Assembly (NCBI RefSeq): GCF_002002905.1
Contig: NZ_CP019509.1
Coordinates: 1,054,001 to 1,118,000, forward strand
Length of the DNA: 64,000 nt
Reading direction: 5' to 3'
DNA from: Aquaspirillum sp. LM1
GTDB taxonomy: Bacteria > Pseudomonadota > Gammaproteobacteria > Burkholderiales > Aquaspirillaceae
The position numbers and the translations under genes were made by a program. The notes beneath the pieces were generated by a model that saw only the letters and a list, made by a program, of their open reading frames with translations, had not been told where the DNA came from and did no database searches. Numbering within the stretch: the first letter of the stretch is position 1; every line of letters begins with the position of its first letter. Below are positions 17,428 to 26,964 of this stretch, piece after piece.

Positions 17428-18771
17428 CTAGCGGTAGCGCGGGGGCAGCAGCAGGGCAGGAATTTCCCGTGGCTCGCCACGCAGCGCCGGATGGGTCATG
17501 CGCACCGGGGTCACTGGGGTGCTGCGCGTGGGAGCAGCCGCCAGGGCGGCAATGGCACCGCTGGCGCTGAGGGCGGCGGACACGCTGGCCACCGGTGCCA
17601 GCTCCGGACGTTCCGGGCGTGGCATCCAGCTGGGCCAGAAGCGTTTTTCGGTTTGCGGGGTCAGCGTTTGCTTGATCAGGGATTCAATGGCTTCCAGCTG
17701 GCGTTGCTCGTCTTCGCCCATCAGCGACAGGGCAATGCCCTTGCTGCCGGCACGACCGGTGCGACCAATGCGGTGGACGTAGTCTTCTGGCGAGTTGGGC
17801 AGTTCAAAGTTGACCACAAACGGCAGCTCTTCAATATCCAGCCCGCGCGCGGCCACGTCGGTGGCCACCAGCACGCGCACCTGACCATCCTTGAACGCCG
17901 ACAGGGTTTCCAGTCGCTGACTTTGCGCCTTGTCGCCGTGAATCGCTTCGGCGGCCAGGCCGTCGCGTTTGAGTTCACGCGTCAGCTGCTCGGCACCCTG
18001 ACGGGTGCGGCAGAACACAATCACCTGGGCAATATTGCGCGCCTGCAGCAGGTGAACCAGCAGATGGCGCTTGCGCGCGGCATCCACGGCGTACACCACT
18101 TGCTCAATGGTATCGCTGGTGGCATTTTGCCGGGCCACTTCCACCAGTTCCGGGTCGCGCATGAAGTCGGCGGCGAGCTTTTTGATTTCCGGGGCGAAGG
18201 TAGCGGAAAACAGCAGGGTCTGCCGGCTGGCGGGCAGCAGGCTCATGATGCGGCGGATGTCCTGGATAAAGCCCATGTCGAGCATGCGGTCGGCTTCGTC
18301 CAGAATCAGCATTTCCACCCGGTTAAGCATCACGGTTTTTTGTTCGATGTGATCCAGCAGGCGGCCTGGCGTGGCCACCAGCACTTCCACCCCACGGCGC
18401 AGGGCTTCCTTTTGCGGTTCCATCGACATGCCGCCAAACACCACGGTGGAGCGCAATGGCAGGTATTTGTTGTACTGGCTGACACTGGCGCTGACCTGGT
18501 CGGCCAGTTCGCGGGTGGGGGTGAGAATCAGCGCGCGCACCGGATGCATGGCCGGCGAGGCACTGTTATTGGCGTGCACACGCAGGCGGGACAACAGCGG
18601 CAGGGTAAATGCGGCGGTTTTGCCGGTGCCGGTTTGTGCAGCAGCCAGGATATCGCGGCCAGAGAGCACCACGGGGATGGCGGCAGCCTGAATCGGCGTC
18701 GGCGACGCGTAGCCCAGCTCTTCAACCGCCTTGAGCACTTCTGGCGACAAACCAAGCTCGGCAAACGTCAT
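17428..18771 (-). CDS. rhlE: DEAD-box RNA helicase, RhlE type
   Basis: A 447-aa ATP-dependent RNA helicase. All core motifs appear in order: the Q motif region SPTPIQ, Walker [23 protein letters not shown] within [17 protein letters not shown], then in the second domain VATDVAARGLD and HRIGRTGR. The C-terminal 80 residues are Ala/Pro/Arg-rich and probably disordered, as in RhlE proteins. AAGGA lies 8 bases before the ATG. Within the window a second RhlE-type gene lies at 54265-55623, and the two cores are clearly paralogous with different tails. Roles in ribosome assembly or cold adaptation are usual for the family. Confidence 0.92.
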   Translation of the reverse strand: MTFAELGLSPEVLKAVEELGYASPTPIQAAAIPVVLSGRDILAAAQTGTGKTAAFTLPLLSRLRVHANNSASPAMHPVRALILTPTRELADQVSASVSQYNKYLPLRSTVVFGGMSMEPQKEALRRGVEVLVATPGRLLDHIEQKTVMLNRVEMLILDEADRMLDMGFIQDIRRIMSLLPASRQTLLFSATFAPEIKKLAADFMRDPELVEVARQNATSDTIEQVVYAVDAARKRHLLVHLLQARNIAQVIVFCRTRQGAEQLTRELKRDGLAAEAIHGDKAQSQRLETLSAFKDGQVRVLVATDVAARGLDIEELPFVVNFELPNSPEDYVHRIGRTGRAGSKGIALSLMGEDEQRQLEAIESLIKQTLTPQTEKRFWPSWMPRPERPELAPVASVSAALSASGAIAALAAAPTRSTPVTPVRMTHPALRGEPREIPALLLPPRYR

Positions 18772-18813
18772 GACGGGATTCCTTCGCAGCAGATAAGTTC
18801 AGAAAAACACGTA

Positions 18814-18843
18814 ACTATACGCGACAACCCTTCGCAGTTCCAA
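18814..18843 (-). promoter_or_regulatory. candidate promoter of the helicase gene at 17428-18771
   Basis: On the minus strand TTGGAA, 18 bases, TATAGT, about 43 bases before the ATG. Confidence 0.4.
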
Positions 18844-18948
18844 AGGAATTGCCACCCAAGTCAGGAGGGGAAAACAGTCGGGCCACCGGGGCAGGCCAGC
18901 AATGGCCGGTGTTTTCCCGGTGGGGGGCAGACGGACGGCAGGGAGGGT

Positions 18949-19869
18949 TTACACCCACCACACCAGCGTTAGCAAGGCAATCATGAACAGCCAGAACATC
19001 ACCGTGCGCCACACCAGGCCAACGGCGCTTTTCAGGTAGCGCGGGTCGGCTTCGTCGCCCACACCGAGTTCGGGACGGTATTTGACCGTGTAATCCTGGC
19101 GCAGCGGGTCGCCTAGCTTGATGCCGATGGCACCTGCCGCACTGGCCAGTAAAATGCCGTAGGCGTAGTGGCCCCAGGCCTGCGCCTGGGCACGCCAACA
19201 GTACACGGCATCTTCAAAATTGCCCATGATGGCAAAGCTCACGGCGGTCAGCCGGGTGGGCAGCCAGTCCAGGGCATCCTGGGCGCGGTAGGCAAAGCGG
19301 CCAAACAGATCACCAAACTGGCTATCGCGCACGCCCCATTTCTGGTAAAGCATGCTGGACAGGCGGTAGAGCACGGCACCACACGGGCCGGGCAACAAGG
19401 CAAACCAGAACATGGTGGCAAATACATGGCGATAGCTGTCGATCACGCCCTGTTCGATGGTCAGCCGGGCAATTTCATTGACTTCCAGCTCGCTGGTGGA
19501 TTGCCCGGACCAGCGCGCCAGTGCGGCGCGGGCATCGTGCAGACGCTGTTCGGCCAGGGCATCGGTAATATCGGTCAGGGCGCTGCTGAAATGGCGAAAC
19601 CCCATGGTCAGATACAGCACCAGCACATTCCAGGCCAGGGCCAGCAGCGGCGATACCTGAAGGCACAGTGCGTACACGCCATACACCACCAGGCACGCCG
19701 GCAGCACGGCAGCCAGCCAGGCCAGCACGCCGTGGCGGTTCTGGCCGGCATTCAGGTTGCGTTCCAGTGAATTGGCGTAGCGGGTAAACAGCAGAAACAG
19801 GCGGTTACGGTTGCCCAGCGGGCGAAGCTGTTCCAGCGCCAGGGCAACAATAATCGAAAGCAGGGTCAT
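18949..19869 (-). CDS. CobD/CbiB-family membrane protein
   Basis: A 306-aa inner-membrane protein matching the CobD/CbiB-like proteins that Betaproteobacteria carry outside cobalamin clusters. Visible features are the N-terminal LLSIIVALALEQLRPL, several hydrophobic helices, the central EVNEIARLTIEQGVIDSYRH segment, the FWFALLPGPCGAVLYRL helix and a C-terminal membrane helix. True CbiB makes adenosylcobinamide phosphate, but there are no cobalamin genes nearby, so that activity should not be assumed. AmpE-like regulators share the fold. It starts with ATG 19867-19869 and stands alone downstream of flgN. Confidence 0.75.
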   Translation of the reverse strand: MTLLSIIVALALEQLRPLGNRNRLFLLFTRYANSLERNLNAGQNRHGVLAWLAAVLPACLVVYGVYALCLQVSPLLALAWNVLVLYLTMGFRHFSSALTDITDALAEQRLHDARAALARWSGQSTSELEVNEIARLTIEQGVIDSYRHVFATMFWFALLPGPCGAVLYRLSSMLYQKWGVRDSQFGDLFGRFAYRAQDALDWLPTRLTAVSFAIMGNFEDAVYCWRAQAQAWGHYAYGILLASAAGAIGIKLGDPLRQDYTVKYRPELGVGDEADPRYLKSAVGLVWRTVMFWLFMIALLTLVWWV

Positions 19870-19966
19870 GCGGGAATCCGAAGCCTAGAGGTCAGTGACA
19901 AGCACGATACCATAAAGCCCGGCGGCTGGGCAGCCTGCCGGGCCTGGGACTGGCGCAAAACGTGCA

Positions 19967-20431
19967 TCAGGCCGAGCCGATGCGGCGGCCACCCGTGACC
20001 GCCGAGCGCGCGCCGCCGTCGCGGCGGTAGGCAAAGGTGCTCTGGTCGCTGGTGAACAGCACCTCCAGCGAGGCGTCCACCTGCTCCATATGGATGGCAA
20101 TCAGCTTGCCGTTGATTTCGTTGATCAGCTTGGCTTTTTCCACCAGCACCTCCAGCCCCAGCCAGGCCGCCAGCAGGGGTTTGTCGGCCAGCCATTTGCG
20201 CCAGGCCGCCAGCGATACAATGCCCAGCACGCGCATATGGTCGCCACGTTGCTGTCCCAGGCTGTCGAGTTCCTGCAGCGCCTGGGCTTTTTTCTGGGCG
20301 ATGGCTTCCAGTTTGTGTGCCGTGCCGGAAATCAGCTGGCGCTGTTCCTGCTCCAGCAGGCTGATCAGTTCAAGGTAACCGGTGCGTTCAGCTTCAATCA
20401 GGTGGTTCAGTTCCTGCAGACGATCACTCAT
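19967..20431 (-). CDS. flgN: flagellar export chaperone FlgN
   Basis: A 154-aa, almost wholly helical protein with the FlgN pattern: an N-terminal coiled coil with LLEQEQRQLISGTAHKLEAI, then the AQALQELDSL segment. FlgN binds the hook-filament junction proteins FlgK and FlgL in the cytoplasm before export. Its place directly after flgM, 19 bases apart, supports the call, since sequence conservation in this family is weak. The last 25 residues (RRDGGARSAVTGG...) are Gly/Arg-rich and probably unstructured. It should share the sigma-28 promoter upstream of flgM. Confidence 0.88.
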   Translation of the reverse strand: MSDRLQELNHLIEAERTGYLELISLLEQEQRQLISGTAHKLEAIAQKKAQALQELDSLGQQRGDHMRVLGIVSLAAWRKWLADKPLLAAWLGLEVLVEKAKLINEINGKLIAIHMEQVDASLEVLFTSDQSTFAYRRDGGARSAVTGGRRIGSA

Positions 20432-20450
20432 GGGGGCGGCACGATCCTGG

Positions 20451-20753
20451 TTAGGGTTTGTCTTGCAACAGTTCCCGGGTCACGGCAATCAGGCTATCCG
20501 CAATGGCCTCGGGGTTGATCTGGAATTTGCCGGCGGCAATGGCGTCCTTGATGGCGGCTACTTTTTCGGCGTCGAACGCTGGTTGCTGGCGGATTTCCTG
20601 CTCGGCAGCGGCCATCTGGCTGGCCAGGGGATTGATGTCCACGCTGTCTGACGGCGCGCTGCTGCTGGCCACCGACGTGCGTGCGCCAACGCGGCTTTTA
20701 CCGCCAACTGGCCGGCTGGCAACTGGTTTACCAGTGGAGTCGATTTTCATCAT
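20451..20753 (-). CDS. flgM: anti-sigma-28 factor FlgM
   Basis: FlgM, 100 aa, binds and holds FliA (sigma-28) until the hook-basal body exports it. The disordered Ser/Ala-rich N-terminal half is followed by the conserved C-terminal FliA-binding part, with D-x-EKVAAIKDAIAAGKFQINPEAIADSLI. Two consecutive ATG codons at 20753 and 20750 can start it. A sigma-28-type promoter lies 40 bases upstream, so FlgM should be fed by its own sigma factor as in enterics. It forms the unit flgA-flgM-flgN. Confidence 0.95.
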   Translation of the reverse strand: MMKIDSTGKPVASRPVGGKSRVGARTSVASSSAPSDSVDINPLASQMAAAEQEIRQQPAFDAEKVAAIKDAIAAGKFQINPEAIADSLIAVTRELLQDKP

Positions 20754-20792
20754 GGCATCGCTTCACGCATATCGTTTAGGTATCAGGCCTGA

Positions 20793-20819
20793 CTATCGGT
20801 AAAATCCCGGTAATCTTGA
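20793..20819 (-). promoter_or_regulatory. sigma-28 (FliA) promoter for flgMN
   Basis: On the minus strand TCAAGATT, 11 bases, ACCGATAG. The spacing equals the enterobacterial sigma-28 consensus TAAAGTTT-N11-GCCGATAA, with 12 of 16 bases matching. Confidence 0.75.
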
Positions 20820-20882
20820 GTAGTTTAGCCGGTTTCCACCTGCTTGGTACGGACTTTACCTGCCTGAACACCGCCTGCCGTA

Positions 20883-21557
20883 TCAGAAGCGAATTTCCAC
20901 TGAGCCGCTGGCGCTGACCACACCGCTGATCACCCGCCCAGACGGCATGCGCACACCGATGACATCGCCGACACTGCCATTTTTCATTGCCACGCCTTCG
21001 GCCCCCACCTGAAAACTGCCATCCGAAGCCACCAGCTGGACTTTCTGGCCCGAGCGGACAATCTGCTGCTGACGCAACAAGCCCCGGCGCAAAATCAACC
21101 CGGCAGACAGGTTTTGCGTCACGGTCTGGCCAATGGCTTCGTTCAGGTCGGTGACCGACACAGCGGCCATATTGCTGCGGGCGGCCACCAGCATCACATC
21201 GTCGGCGGTCAGCGTGCTGCCAGCGGAGACCGAACGGCGCAACACCACCACCATGGCGTCGCGCTCCACCTTGACTGGCACGCGGATGTTCCAGCCAGCG
21301 CTGGGGCAGGCCATGTCCACGGCAGTGTTGCCCTCAATCCGCCCGCCCAGCCAGCTGGGCTTCAGCGGGGTGGCGCAGGCGGGCAAGCGCAGGCGGGTAT
21401 CAACCATGCCGACGGTGATTCGCGCCTGGCTGCCTGATAGCGATGCCTCGGCAAACTGGCGCGCCTGCCCCACCAGCGCGGCAATATCCTGGGTGCCGGC
21501 TGCCAGCGCCGGCAGACTGGCGAGCAGCACAAGCAGGAAGACAAAAAGTTTTTTCAT
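20883..21557 (-). CDS. flgA: flagellar P-ring assembly chaperone FlgA
   Basis: FlgA, 224 aa, is a periplasmic chaperone for P-ring (FlgI) assembly. A signal peptide (MKKLFVFLLVLLASLPALA) is followed by the FlgA N-terminal region and the C-terminal SAF domain. Typical segments are GWNIRVPVKVE, RSVSAGSTLTADDV, the LILRRGLLRQQQIVRSGQ stretch and the final SGVVSASGSVEIRF. The ATG at 21555-21557 is selected because it begins the signal peptide; 29 earlier open codons are unlike the family. No clear ribosome binding site precedes it. In many Betaproteobacteria flgA is divergent from flgB, but here the upstream gene is a diguanylate cyclase, so the rod/hook operon is elsewhere. Confidence 0.93.
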   Translation of the reverse strand: MKKLFVFLLVLLASLPALAAGTQDIAALVGQARQFAEASLSGSQARITVGMVDTRLRLPACATPLKPSWLGGRIEGNTAVDMACPSAGWNIRVPVKVERDAMVVVLRRSVSAGSTLTADDVMLVAARSNMAAVSVTDLNEAIGQTVTQNLSAGLILRRGLLRQQQIVRSGQKVQLVASDGSFQVGAEGVAMKNGSVGDVIGVRMPSGRVISGVVSASGSVEIRF

Positions 21558-21685
21558 GCGGGAGATTCTACCGGACTTACGCCCCAGTGCTCCACATAAT
21601 CCATTTCTGCTGTCCGGCATTGGCATAGTGCGCTTGCGTGGCAAGGCTCATACAGCAGACGATGCGGAGGCACCGAGGGGATGCA

Positions 21686-24600
21686 TCAGTCTTGGCCACG
21701 GGTGCGGCACACCACCTGATTGCGGCCATTGTGTTTGGCCTGATACAGCGCCGCATCTGCCTCAGCCAGCCAGTGTTCCGGGTTGTCCTGACGGCTGGCG
21801 TCGATCAGCGCCACGCCGATGCTGGCCGTCACTCGCACGTCGCCACCCTGAGCCAGAGCCACCTGCACGGCGGCAATTGCCTGGCGCAGGCGCTCGGCCA
21901 CGTCGCCGGCGTGTTCTGCCGGGGCACCGGGCAGCAGCACGGCAAATTCTTCGCCACCCAGCCTGCCGGCAATATCGTCGTTGCGCAGGGTGTGGCGGAT
22001 GACGGACGCGGCCTGTTGCAGCACCTTGTCGCCCACGCCATGGCCATAGCTGTCGTTGACCCGCTTGAAGAAATCCAGATCCACCATCAGCACGGCACCC
22101 TGCTGCTGGCTGCCAGTGGTCAGATCCAGGGCAAATTGTTCCATATGGGCAATAAACGCGCGGCGATTGGGCAGGCCGGTCAGCGCGTCGGTGGCGGCCA
22201 GGGTTTGCAGGATGGCTTCCCGGCGTTTTTGCCCGGTAATGTCGCGCACCAGCCATAGCCGGCCATAGTATTGTTCGTCATGGCTGATTGGCTGCTGGTC
22301 CACTTCCAGGGTGCGGCCCTGACAACCAGCAATTTCGCGGGCCAGATAGCCGTCCGAGCGGATGCGTTCATCCGCATCGGGTGGGGTAAACTGCTTGCGG
22401 CTGTCGTCCGGCAGTGCCTGCAGCAGCACCTGCTGGGGCTGGCCAATCAGCCGCGATGGCAGTTCATTCACACAAAGCAGGTCGCACAGGTTCTGGTTGA
22501 TCATCACAATCCGGCCCGTGTCGTCGTCTACCCACACCCCGCCGGGGAAGCGGTCGATGATGGCGGTCAGCCGCACCCGTTCGGCGGCCAGCGCGGTTTC
22601 GGCCTGATGGCGTTCAGTGGTGTCGATCAAGGTCCAGATCACGTCGGCGTCGGGCTGGTCGGGGTCGAGCAGGGTGCCGTGGATGTCAAACCAGCGGGTA
22701 TGCCCGGCGGCGTCGCGCAGCGGGTGCTCCAGCCGCACCTGGCCCTGACGGCGCAGCATGTCGTAGTAAAGACCAAAGCGGTCGAACGAAGCCGGATCGA
22801 CATGCAGCTGGCTGAACGACATGAGCTTGAGGGATTTGCCTTCCGGGGCAAACATTTCGGTGGCGCGGGCGTTGGCATGGCGGATAATCCGCTCGGGCGA
22901 CACCAGGAAAATAGCCGCCGCGCTCTGATCGAGCAGCGCCCGGCGCAAATGGCTTTGCTGTACGCGCTGGCTGATGTCGCTGTAGGTGCCCATCATCCGG
23001 GTGTGCTGGCCGCTGGGGTCCTGCACCAGCTGGCCGCGCACTTCCACCCAGCGCCAGTCGTGCTGGGCGGTGCGCATCCTGCATTCCAGCCGCACGCCGT
23101 CGCGCGGCACCGACGCCGGGTCCAGCCGCTGCAGGGTGGATTCGCGGTCCAGCGGATGCAGCAGTTCGCCCCAGACAGCAAAGGTGAGCGGGAAGGCCTG
23201 CGGCTCATAGCCCAGCATGTCGTAGCAGCGGTTATCCCAGTGCAGGATGCCGTTGCGGGTGTCCCACTCCCACAGGCCGTCGCGCACCGCCGAGACGGTC
23301 ATGCGCAGGCGCTCTTCGCTCTGGCGCAGCGCCTGCTGCACGGTGTAAGTGGCGGTGATGTCATGGATGTAGCCGTGCCACAGCGTGCCGCCGTCGCTTT
23401 CGCGCTCGGGGTTGGCCTGGCCGCTCAGCCAGCGCACCGTGCCATTGGCAAAGCGCACCCGGTATTCGCACTGCCATGGGGTGAGGTTGACCGCAGACAG
23501 GCGGATGGAGGTGATCACCCGCTGCAGGTCATCCGGGTGGATGGTGGCAAATACCGCATCGGCGTTGTTTTGCACGTCTTCCGGCGACAATTGGTAAACG
23601 TCGCGAATCCCCTGGCTGGCGTAGGGGAAGCAGGCGGTGCTGTCCGGGCGCAGCCGGTATTGATAGACCATGCCCGGCACCTGGGCCACCAGCTTGCTCA
23701 GGCGCGATTGCAGCTCGGCCCGGGCGGCTTCGGCCTGCTTGCGGGCGGTAATGTTCAGGTGGGTGCCCACCGCGCGCAGCGGCGCGCCGGCGGAACTCCA
23801 GTGGGTGACCCGGCCCTTGGCCAGAATCCACACCCAGTGGCCATCACGGTGCAGCATGCGGTGTTCTGATTCAAACACCGCGCTGGCACCTTCCAGATGA
23901 GTTTGCATCGCCATCATCTTGTGCGGCCAGTCGTCCGGGTAGGTCAGCGTCTGCAGGCCAGCCAGGGTGTGTGGCAAGTCGTCGGGCTGATAGCCGATCA
24001 TCTCGGCCCAGCGTGAATCAAAGCGCATGGCGTCGCTGGGGATATGCCAGTCCCACGAGCCCAGGTCGCCGCCCTGCAGCGCCAGCGCCAGGCGTTCTTC
24101 GCTTTCCTGCAGTTGAAGCATATTGCGTTGCTTCTGGAAAAACAGCCAGCTGATGCCAAAAATGCCGATCAGGATCACCACACTGCCCAGCGCATTGCGC
24201 AACAGGCCGGCATGCAGGGCGGTTTGTACCCCGGACAAGGCGGTTTCCTGGTTCAGGCCCACATTGACCACCACCGGGTAATTGGCGGCGCGATGCCAGG
24301 CGTAGTAGCGCATCACATTGTCCAGCGGTGCTTTGGTCAGGTATTCACCGCGCTGGCGGCCCGCGTCGATCAGAAAACCAGAGCCAGGGGCCTGCACGGC
24401 CTTGCCCAGCACGCTATCCTGCTGCTGGGTGCGCGCCAGATAGCTGCCGTCGTCGCGCAGCAGCATCACCACGTCGCCAGGCTGGTAAAACACTTCGCGG
24501 AAAAAGTCGGAGATATAATCAGGCGACAGCGACAGCACCACCACGCCGGCAAAGGTCTTGCCATGGTAAATCGCCCGCGAGAACTGGATCGACCAGCGTT

Positions 24601-25117
24601 TGGACACCCTGCCCTGCACCGGATGGCTGATGAACAGCCCCGGCGTCTGGCGCAGCGCATGCACCGAGAAGTGCTCGCGATCGGCAATCGACACCGGCTT
24701 GGCGCTGCTGGATGGCGCATTGGCGTTCAGGCTGGAAAACAGGATGGTGCCTTGCGCGTCGGCAATGGCTATTTGCAGCACGGAGCCCTCAGGAAACGCC
24801 TGCTTGGCGGTTTCCACTGCCTGAAGAAACTCGGGCTGCTTGTCGGGATGGTAGCTGGCGGCCAGGGTGCGCGACACATAGTCGACGCCATTGAACAGCG
24901 AGCCAATTTGCAGGGACAGCGCGCTGGCCATCTGGGCGGCGCGCAATTTGGTTTGCTGTTCGGTCTGGTTGAGTTGGTCCTGATGCGACTGCAGCAGCTG
25001 GCCCCAGTACAACGCAAACGCCACCAGCACCAGAATCCAGACCGGAATGGCGCGGCGCAGCGAGGCTGCATCACTGGGGGTGGGCGTTGCGGGGAACGCT
25101 TCGTATGTTTTATGCAT
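21686..25117 (-). CDS. membrane diguanylate cyclase with Cache sensor and about five PAS domains
   Basis: An 1143-aa sensor enzyme predicted to make c-di-GMP. An N-terminal helix (residues 24-42) and a second near 310-330 bracket a double-Cache-like periplasmic domain. Then follow about five PAS/PAC units, starting near residues 345, 475, 600, 730 and 850, and a C-terminal GGDEF domain. The active site reads GGEEF at 1054-1058, and RNDD lies five residues before it as the inhibitory site, so it should be active and feedback-controlled. PAS units two and three look like PAS_3 (LSPEDV, GLWEWD-type motifs). The start is ATG 25115-25117. A weaker sigma-28-like promoter lies 41 bases upstream, which would place it in the flagellar regulon together with flgMN immediately downstream of flgA. 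Confidence 0.92.
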   Translation of the reverse strand: MHKTYEAFPATPTPSDAASLRRAIPVWILVLVAFALYWGQLLQSHQDQLNQTEQQTKLRAAQMASALSLQIGSLFNGVDYVSRTLAASYHPDKQPEFLQAVETAKQAFPEGSVLQIAIADAQGTILFSSLNANAPSSSAKPVSIADREHFSVHALRQTPGLFISHPVQGRVSKRWSIQFSRAIYHGKTFAGVVVLSLSPDYISDFFREVFYQPGDVVMLLRDDGSYLARTQQQDSVLGKAVQAPGSGFLIDAGRQRGEYLTKAPLDNVMRYYAWHRAANYPVVVNVGLNQETALSGVQTALHAGLLRNALGSVVILIGIFGISWLFFQKQRNMLQLQESEERLALALQGGDLGSWDWHIPSDAMRFDSRWAEMIGYQPDDLPHTLAGLQTLTYPDDWPHKMMAMQTHLEGASAVFESEHRMLHRDGHWVWILAKGRVTHWSSAGAPLRAVGTHLNITARKQAEAARAELQSRLSKLVAQVPGMVYQYRLRPDSTACFPYASQGIRDVYQLSPEDVQNNADAVFATIHPDDLQRVITSIRLSAVNLTPWQCEYRVRFANGTVRWLSGQANPERESDGGTLWHGYIHDITATYTVQQALRQSEERLRMTVSAVRDGLWEWDTRNGILHWDNRCYDMLGYEPQAFPLTFAVWGELLHPLDRESTLQRLDPASVPRDGVRLECRMRTAQHDWRWVEVRGQLVQDPSGQHTRMMGTYSDISQRVQQSHLRRALLDQSAAAIFLVSPERIIRHANARATEMFAPEGKSLKLMSFSQLHVDPASFDRFGLYYDMLRRQGQVRLEHPLRDAAGHTRWFDIHGTLLDPDQPDADVIWTLIDTTERHQAETALAAERVRLTAIIDRFPGGVWVDDDTGRIVMINQNLCDLLCVNELPSRLIGQPQQVLLQALPDDSRKQFTPPDADERIRSDGYLAREIAGCQGRTLEVDQQPISHDEQYYGRLWLVRDITGQKRREAILQTLAATDALTGLPNRRAFIAHMEQFALDLTTGSQQQGAVLMVDLDFFKRVNDSYGHGVGDKVLQQAASVIRHTLRNDDIAGRLGGEEFAVLLPGAPAEHAGDVAERLRQAIAAVQVALAQGGDVRVTASIGVALIDASRQDNPEHWLAEADAALYQAKHNGRNQVVCRTRGQD

Positions 25118-25157
25118 AAAACGATGATAATCGAAGCGGACTGAGAAAGGTAGCCCT

Positions 25158-25184
25158 GTATCGGGATTTTTCTGCCCAACTAAA
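25158..25184 (-). promoter_or_regulatory. possible sigma-28 promoter of the five-PAS cyclase
   Basis: On the minus strand TTTAGTTG, 11 bases, CCCGATAC. The spacing is exact and 11 of 16 bases match the consensus, 41 bases from the start codon. Weaker than the flgM site. Confidence 0.45.
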
Positions 25185-25338
25185 GTGGCATAGCTGGCCG
25201 GCGCAGACTACGTTAACACACCACCCCGGCATCATACCAGTCATTTTATGTGGGTGACATCCAGAGGGCAAGACACGTGGGATGCACACACAGGGCAGGC
25301 ACCCCGCGTGTGCTGGTCAGCAGAAATCAGTTGAAGGC

Positions 25339-26964
25339 CTATACCTTGAAGCCTGCCGCCGAGCGCTCCAGCGCGGCGGCCAGGTGTTGCAGGCTCAGCG
25401 CGGTGCTATGCGCCTGGCGCACCGACTGGCTGTTGCTTTCCGCCATGGCAGCAATCTTTTCCACATTGGCTGCCACGTCGGCGCTGGCCTGCACCTGCTC
25501 CTGCAGCGCCGTGGTGATGGTGCTGACCACCGTGACCACCTGCTCGGCGCTGTTGCGGATGCTCACCACCGCCTCGCCAGCCTGGTGGGCCAGCGCCACG
25601 CCAGTGGTCACCTGGCTGACGCCATCCTCCATGGTGTGTACCACGCCCTGGTTGCCACTCTGGATGCCGTGGATCATCTGGGCAATTTCGCGGGTGGCCT
25701 CGCCAGTGCGTTCGGCCAGCTTGCGCACTTCGTCGGCCACTACGGCAAAACCGCGCCCTTGTTCGCCGGCGCGGGCGGCTTCGATGGCAGCGTTGAGTGC
25801 CAGCAGGTTGGTCTGGTCGGCAATATCCTGAATCACCGTGACAATGGCGGAAATCTTGCCCGACTGCGCCTGTAGCCCGGCAATTTCCCCGGCGGCGCGG
25901 GTCACGCTATCGGCAATCTGCTGAATGCCGCTGACCGCCTGGGCGATGATGTCGCCGCTGCTGCGCGACAGCTCGCCCGAGCGGGTGGAAATCCGTTGCG
26001 CTTCGGCAGCGCTTTCCGTCACATGGCCAATGCTGACCGACAACTGCTCCACCGCCGAGGCCATGGCGGTGGCCGAGTGTGACTGTACTTCGCTGGATTC
26101 GCTGATATGCGCCGATGCGGCAGAAATCTGCCCGGACGAATCCAGCAGATTGCGCGCACCGGTCTGGATTTCCGCCAGCAGTACGCGCAGGCGCTGCTGC
26201 ATGCTGGCAAACGCGGCCAGCACCTCGGCCACTTCATCGTCGCCATGGGCGTTAACCTTGACCGTCAGGTCGCCCTCGGCGGCGGCATGGGCCACTTCCA
26301 CCGCATGGCGCAAACGCCGGCTGATATGCCGACCCAGGCTGGCGGCAATCAGCAGGCCCAGCAGCAGGGCAATCGCCCCGCCCACCAGCAGCACCGCGCG
26401 AGCCAGCTCGGTGGAGTGCGCCACGGCGGCATTGCGTTCATCCAGCGCCTGTTGTTCGTCGGCAATCAGCGCGCGCAGTTCATGACGGATCTGCCCGCCC
26501 TTTTCGGTGCCGCCCAGCGACAGATAATAGCGGGCCACCTGACCAATTTCGCTGGTATCGCCCAGCTTGCCCCGGCGGGCCTCAATGGCCGGGTACACCG
26601 AGGCCCCCATCCATGCCCCTTTCAGTTGGGAAATCTTGTCCAGCCGGGCCAGTTGTTCCGGGCGGTCGCTCAACTGGGCGCGCAGGGTTTTCAGGCTTTT
26701 TTCCACTTCACCGTCGCCCGCGTACACCGCGCCAAGCATGTCTTCCTTGCCCGTGAGCATATAGCCCCGAATGCCGATGCTGATGTTGGCCAGCTGGTTT
26801 TCCAGCGCAGCGGCACGCTGGATGGTTTCGTAACTGTGCTGGCTGGCGGTTTTGGAGGCAACCAGGCGGTCGGTGGAAAACAGGGCGGCAGTCAGCAAGA
26901 TGGCCAGAATGACCAGCACAATGCCAAACCCCCCGTACAGCTTGCGGGACAAGGTGAATTTCAT
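25339..26964 (-). CDS. methyl-accepting chemotaxis protein (CHASE3-like sensor)
   Basis: A 541-aa chemoreceptor. An N-terminal helix (about residues 10-30) and a second near 190-210 flank a helical periplasmic domain of CHASE3/four-helix type (the [15 protein letters not shown] segment). A HAMP domain and the cytoplasmic signalling helix bundle follow. The highly conserved hairpin tip reads [20 protein letters not shown] followed by [20 protein letters not shown], which couples to CheA/CheW. No C-terminal pentapeptide for CheR binding is seen. The ATG at 26962-26964 gives [13 protein letters not shown], a normal receptor start; 56 earlier open codons are Pro/Arg-rich and rejected. No chemotaxis kinase genes are near, so it is an orphan receptor. 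Confidence 0.93.
   Translation of the reverse strand: MKFTLSRKLYGGFGIVLVILAILLTAALFSTDRLVASKTASQHSYETIQRAAALENQLANISIGIRGYMLTGKEDMLGAVYAGDGEVEKSLKTLRAQLSDRPEQLARLDKISQLKGAWMGASVYPAIEARRGKLGDTSEIGQVARYYLSLGGTEKGGQIRHELRALIADEQQALDERNAAVAHSTELARAVLLVGGAIALLLGLLIAASLGRHISRRLRHAVEVAHAAAEGDLTVKVNAHGDDEVAEVLAAFASMQQRLRVLLAEIQTGARNLLDSSGQISAASAHISESSEVQSHSATAMASAVEQLSVSIGHVTESAAEAQRISTRSGELSRSSGDIIAQAVSGIQQIADSVTRAAGEIAGLQAQSGKISAIVTVIQDIADQTNLLALNAAIEAARAGEQGRGFAVVADEVRKLAERTGEATREIAQMIHGIQSGNQGVVHTMEDGVSQVTTGVALAHQAGEAVVSIRNSAEQVVTVVSTITTALQEQVQASADVAANVEKIAAMAESNSQSVRQAHSTALSLQHLAAALERSAAGFKV

Noticed and set aside
17491-18972. A 493-codon open frame opposite the DEAD-box helicase.
   Set aside because: It covers the helicase on the other strand and consists of His/Gly/Gln-rich text without any domain.
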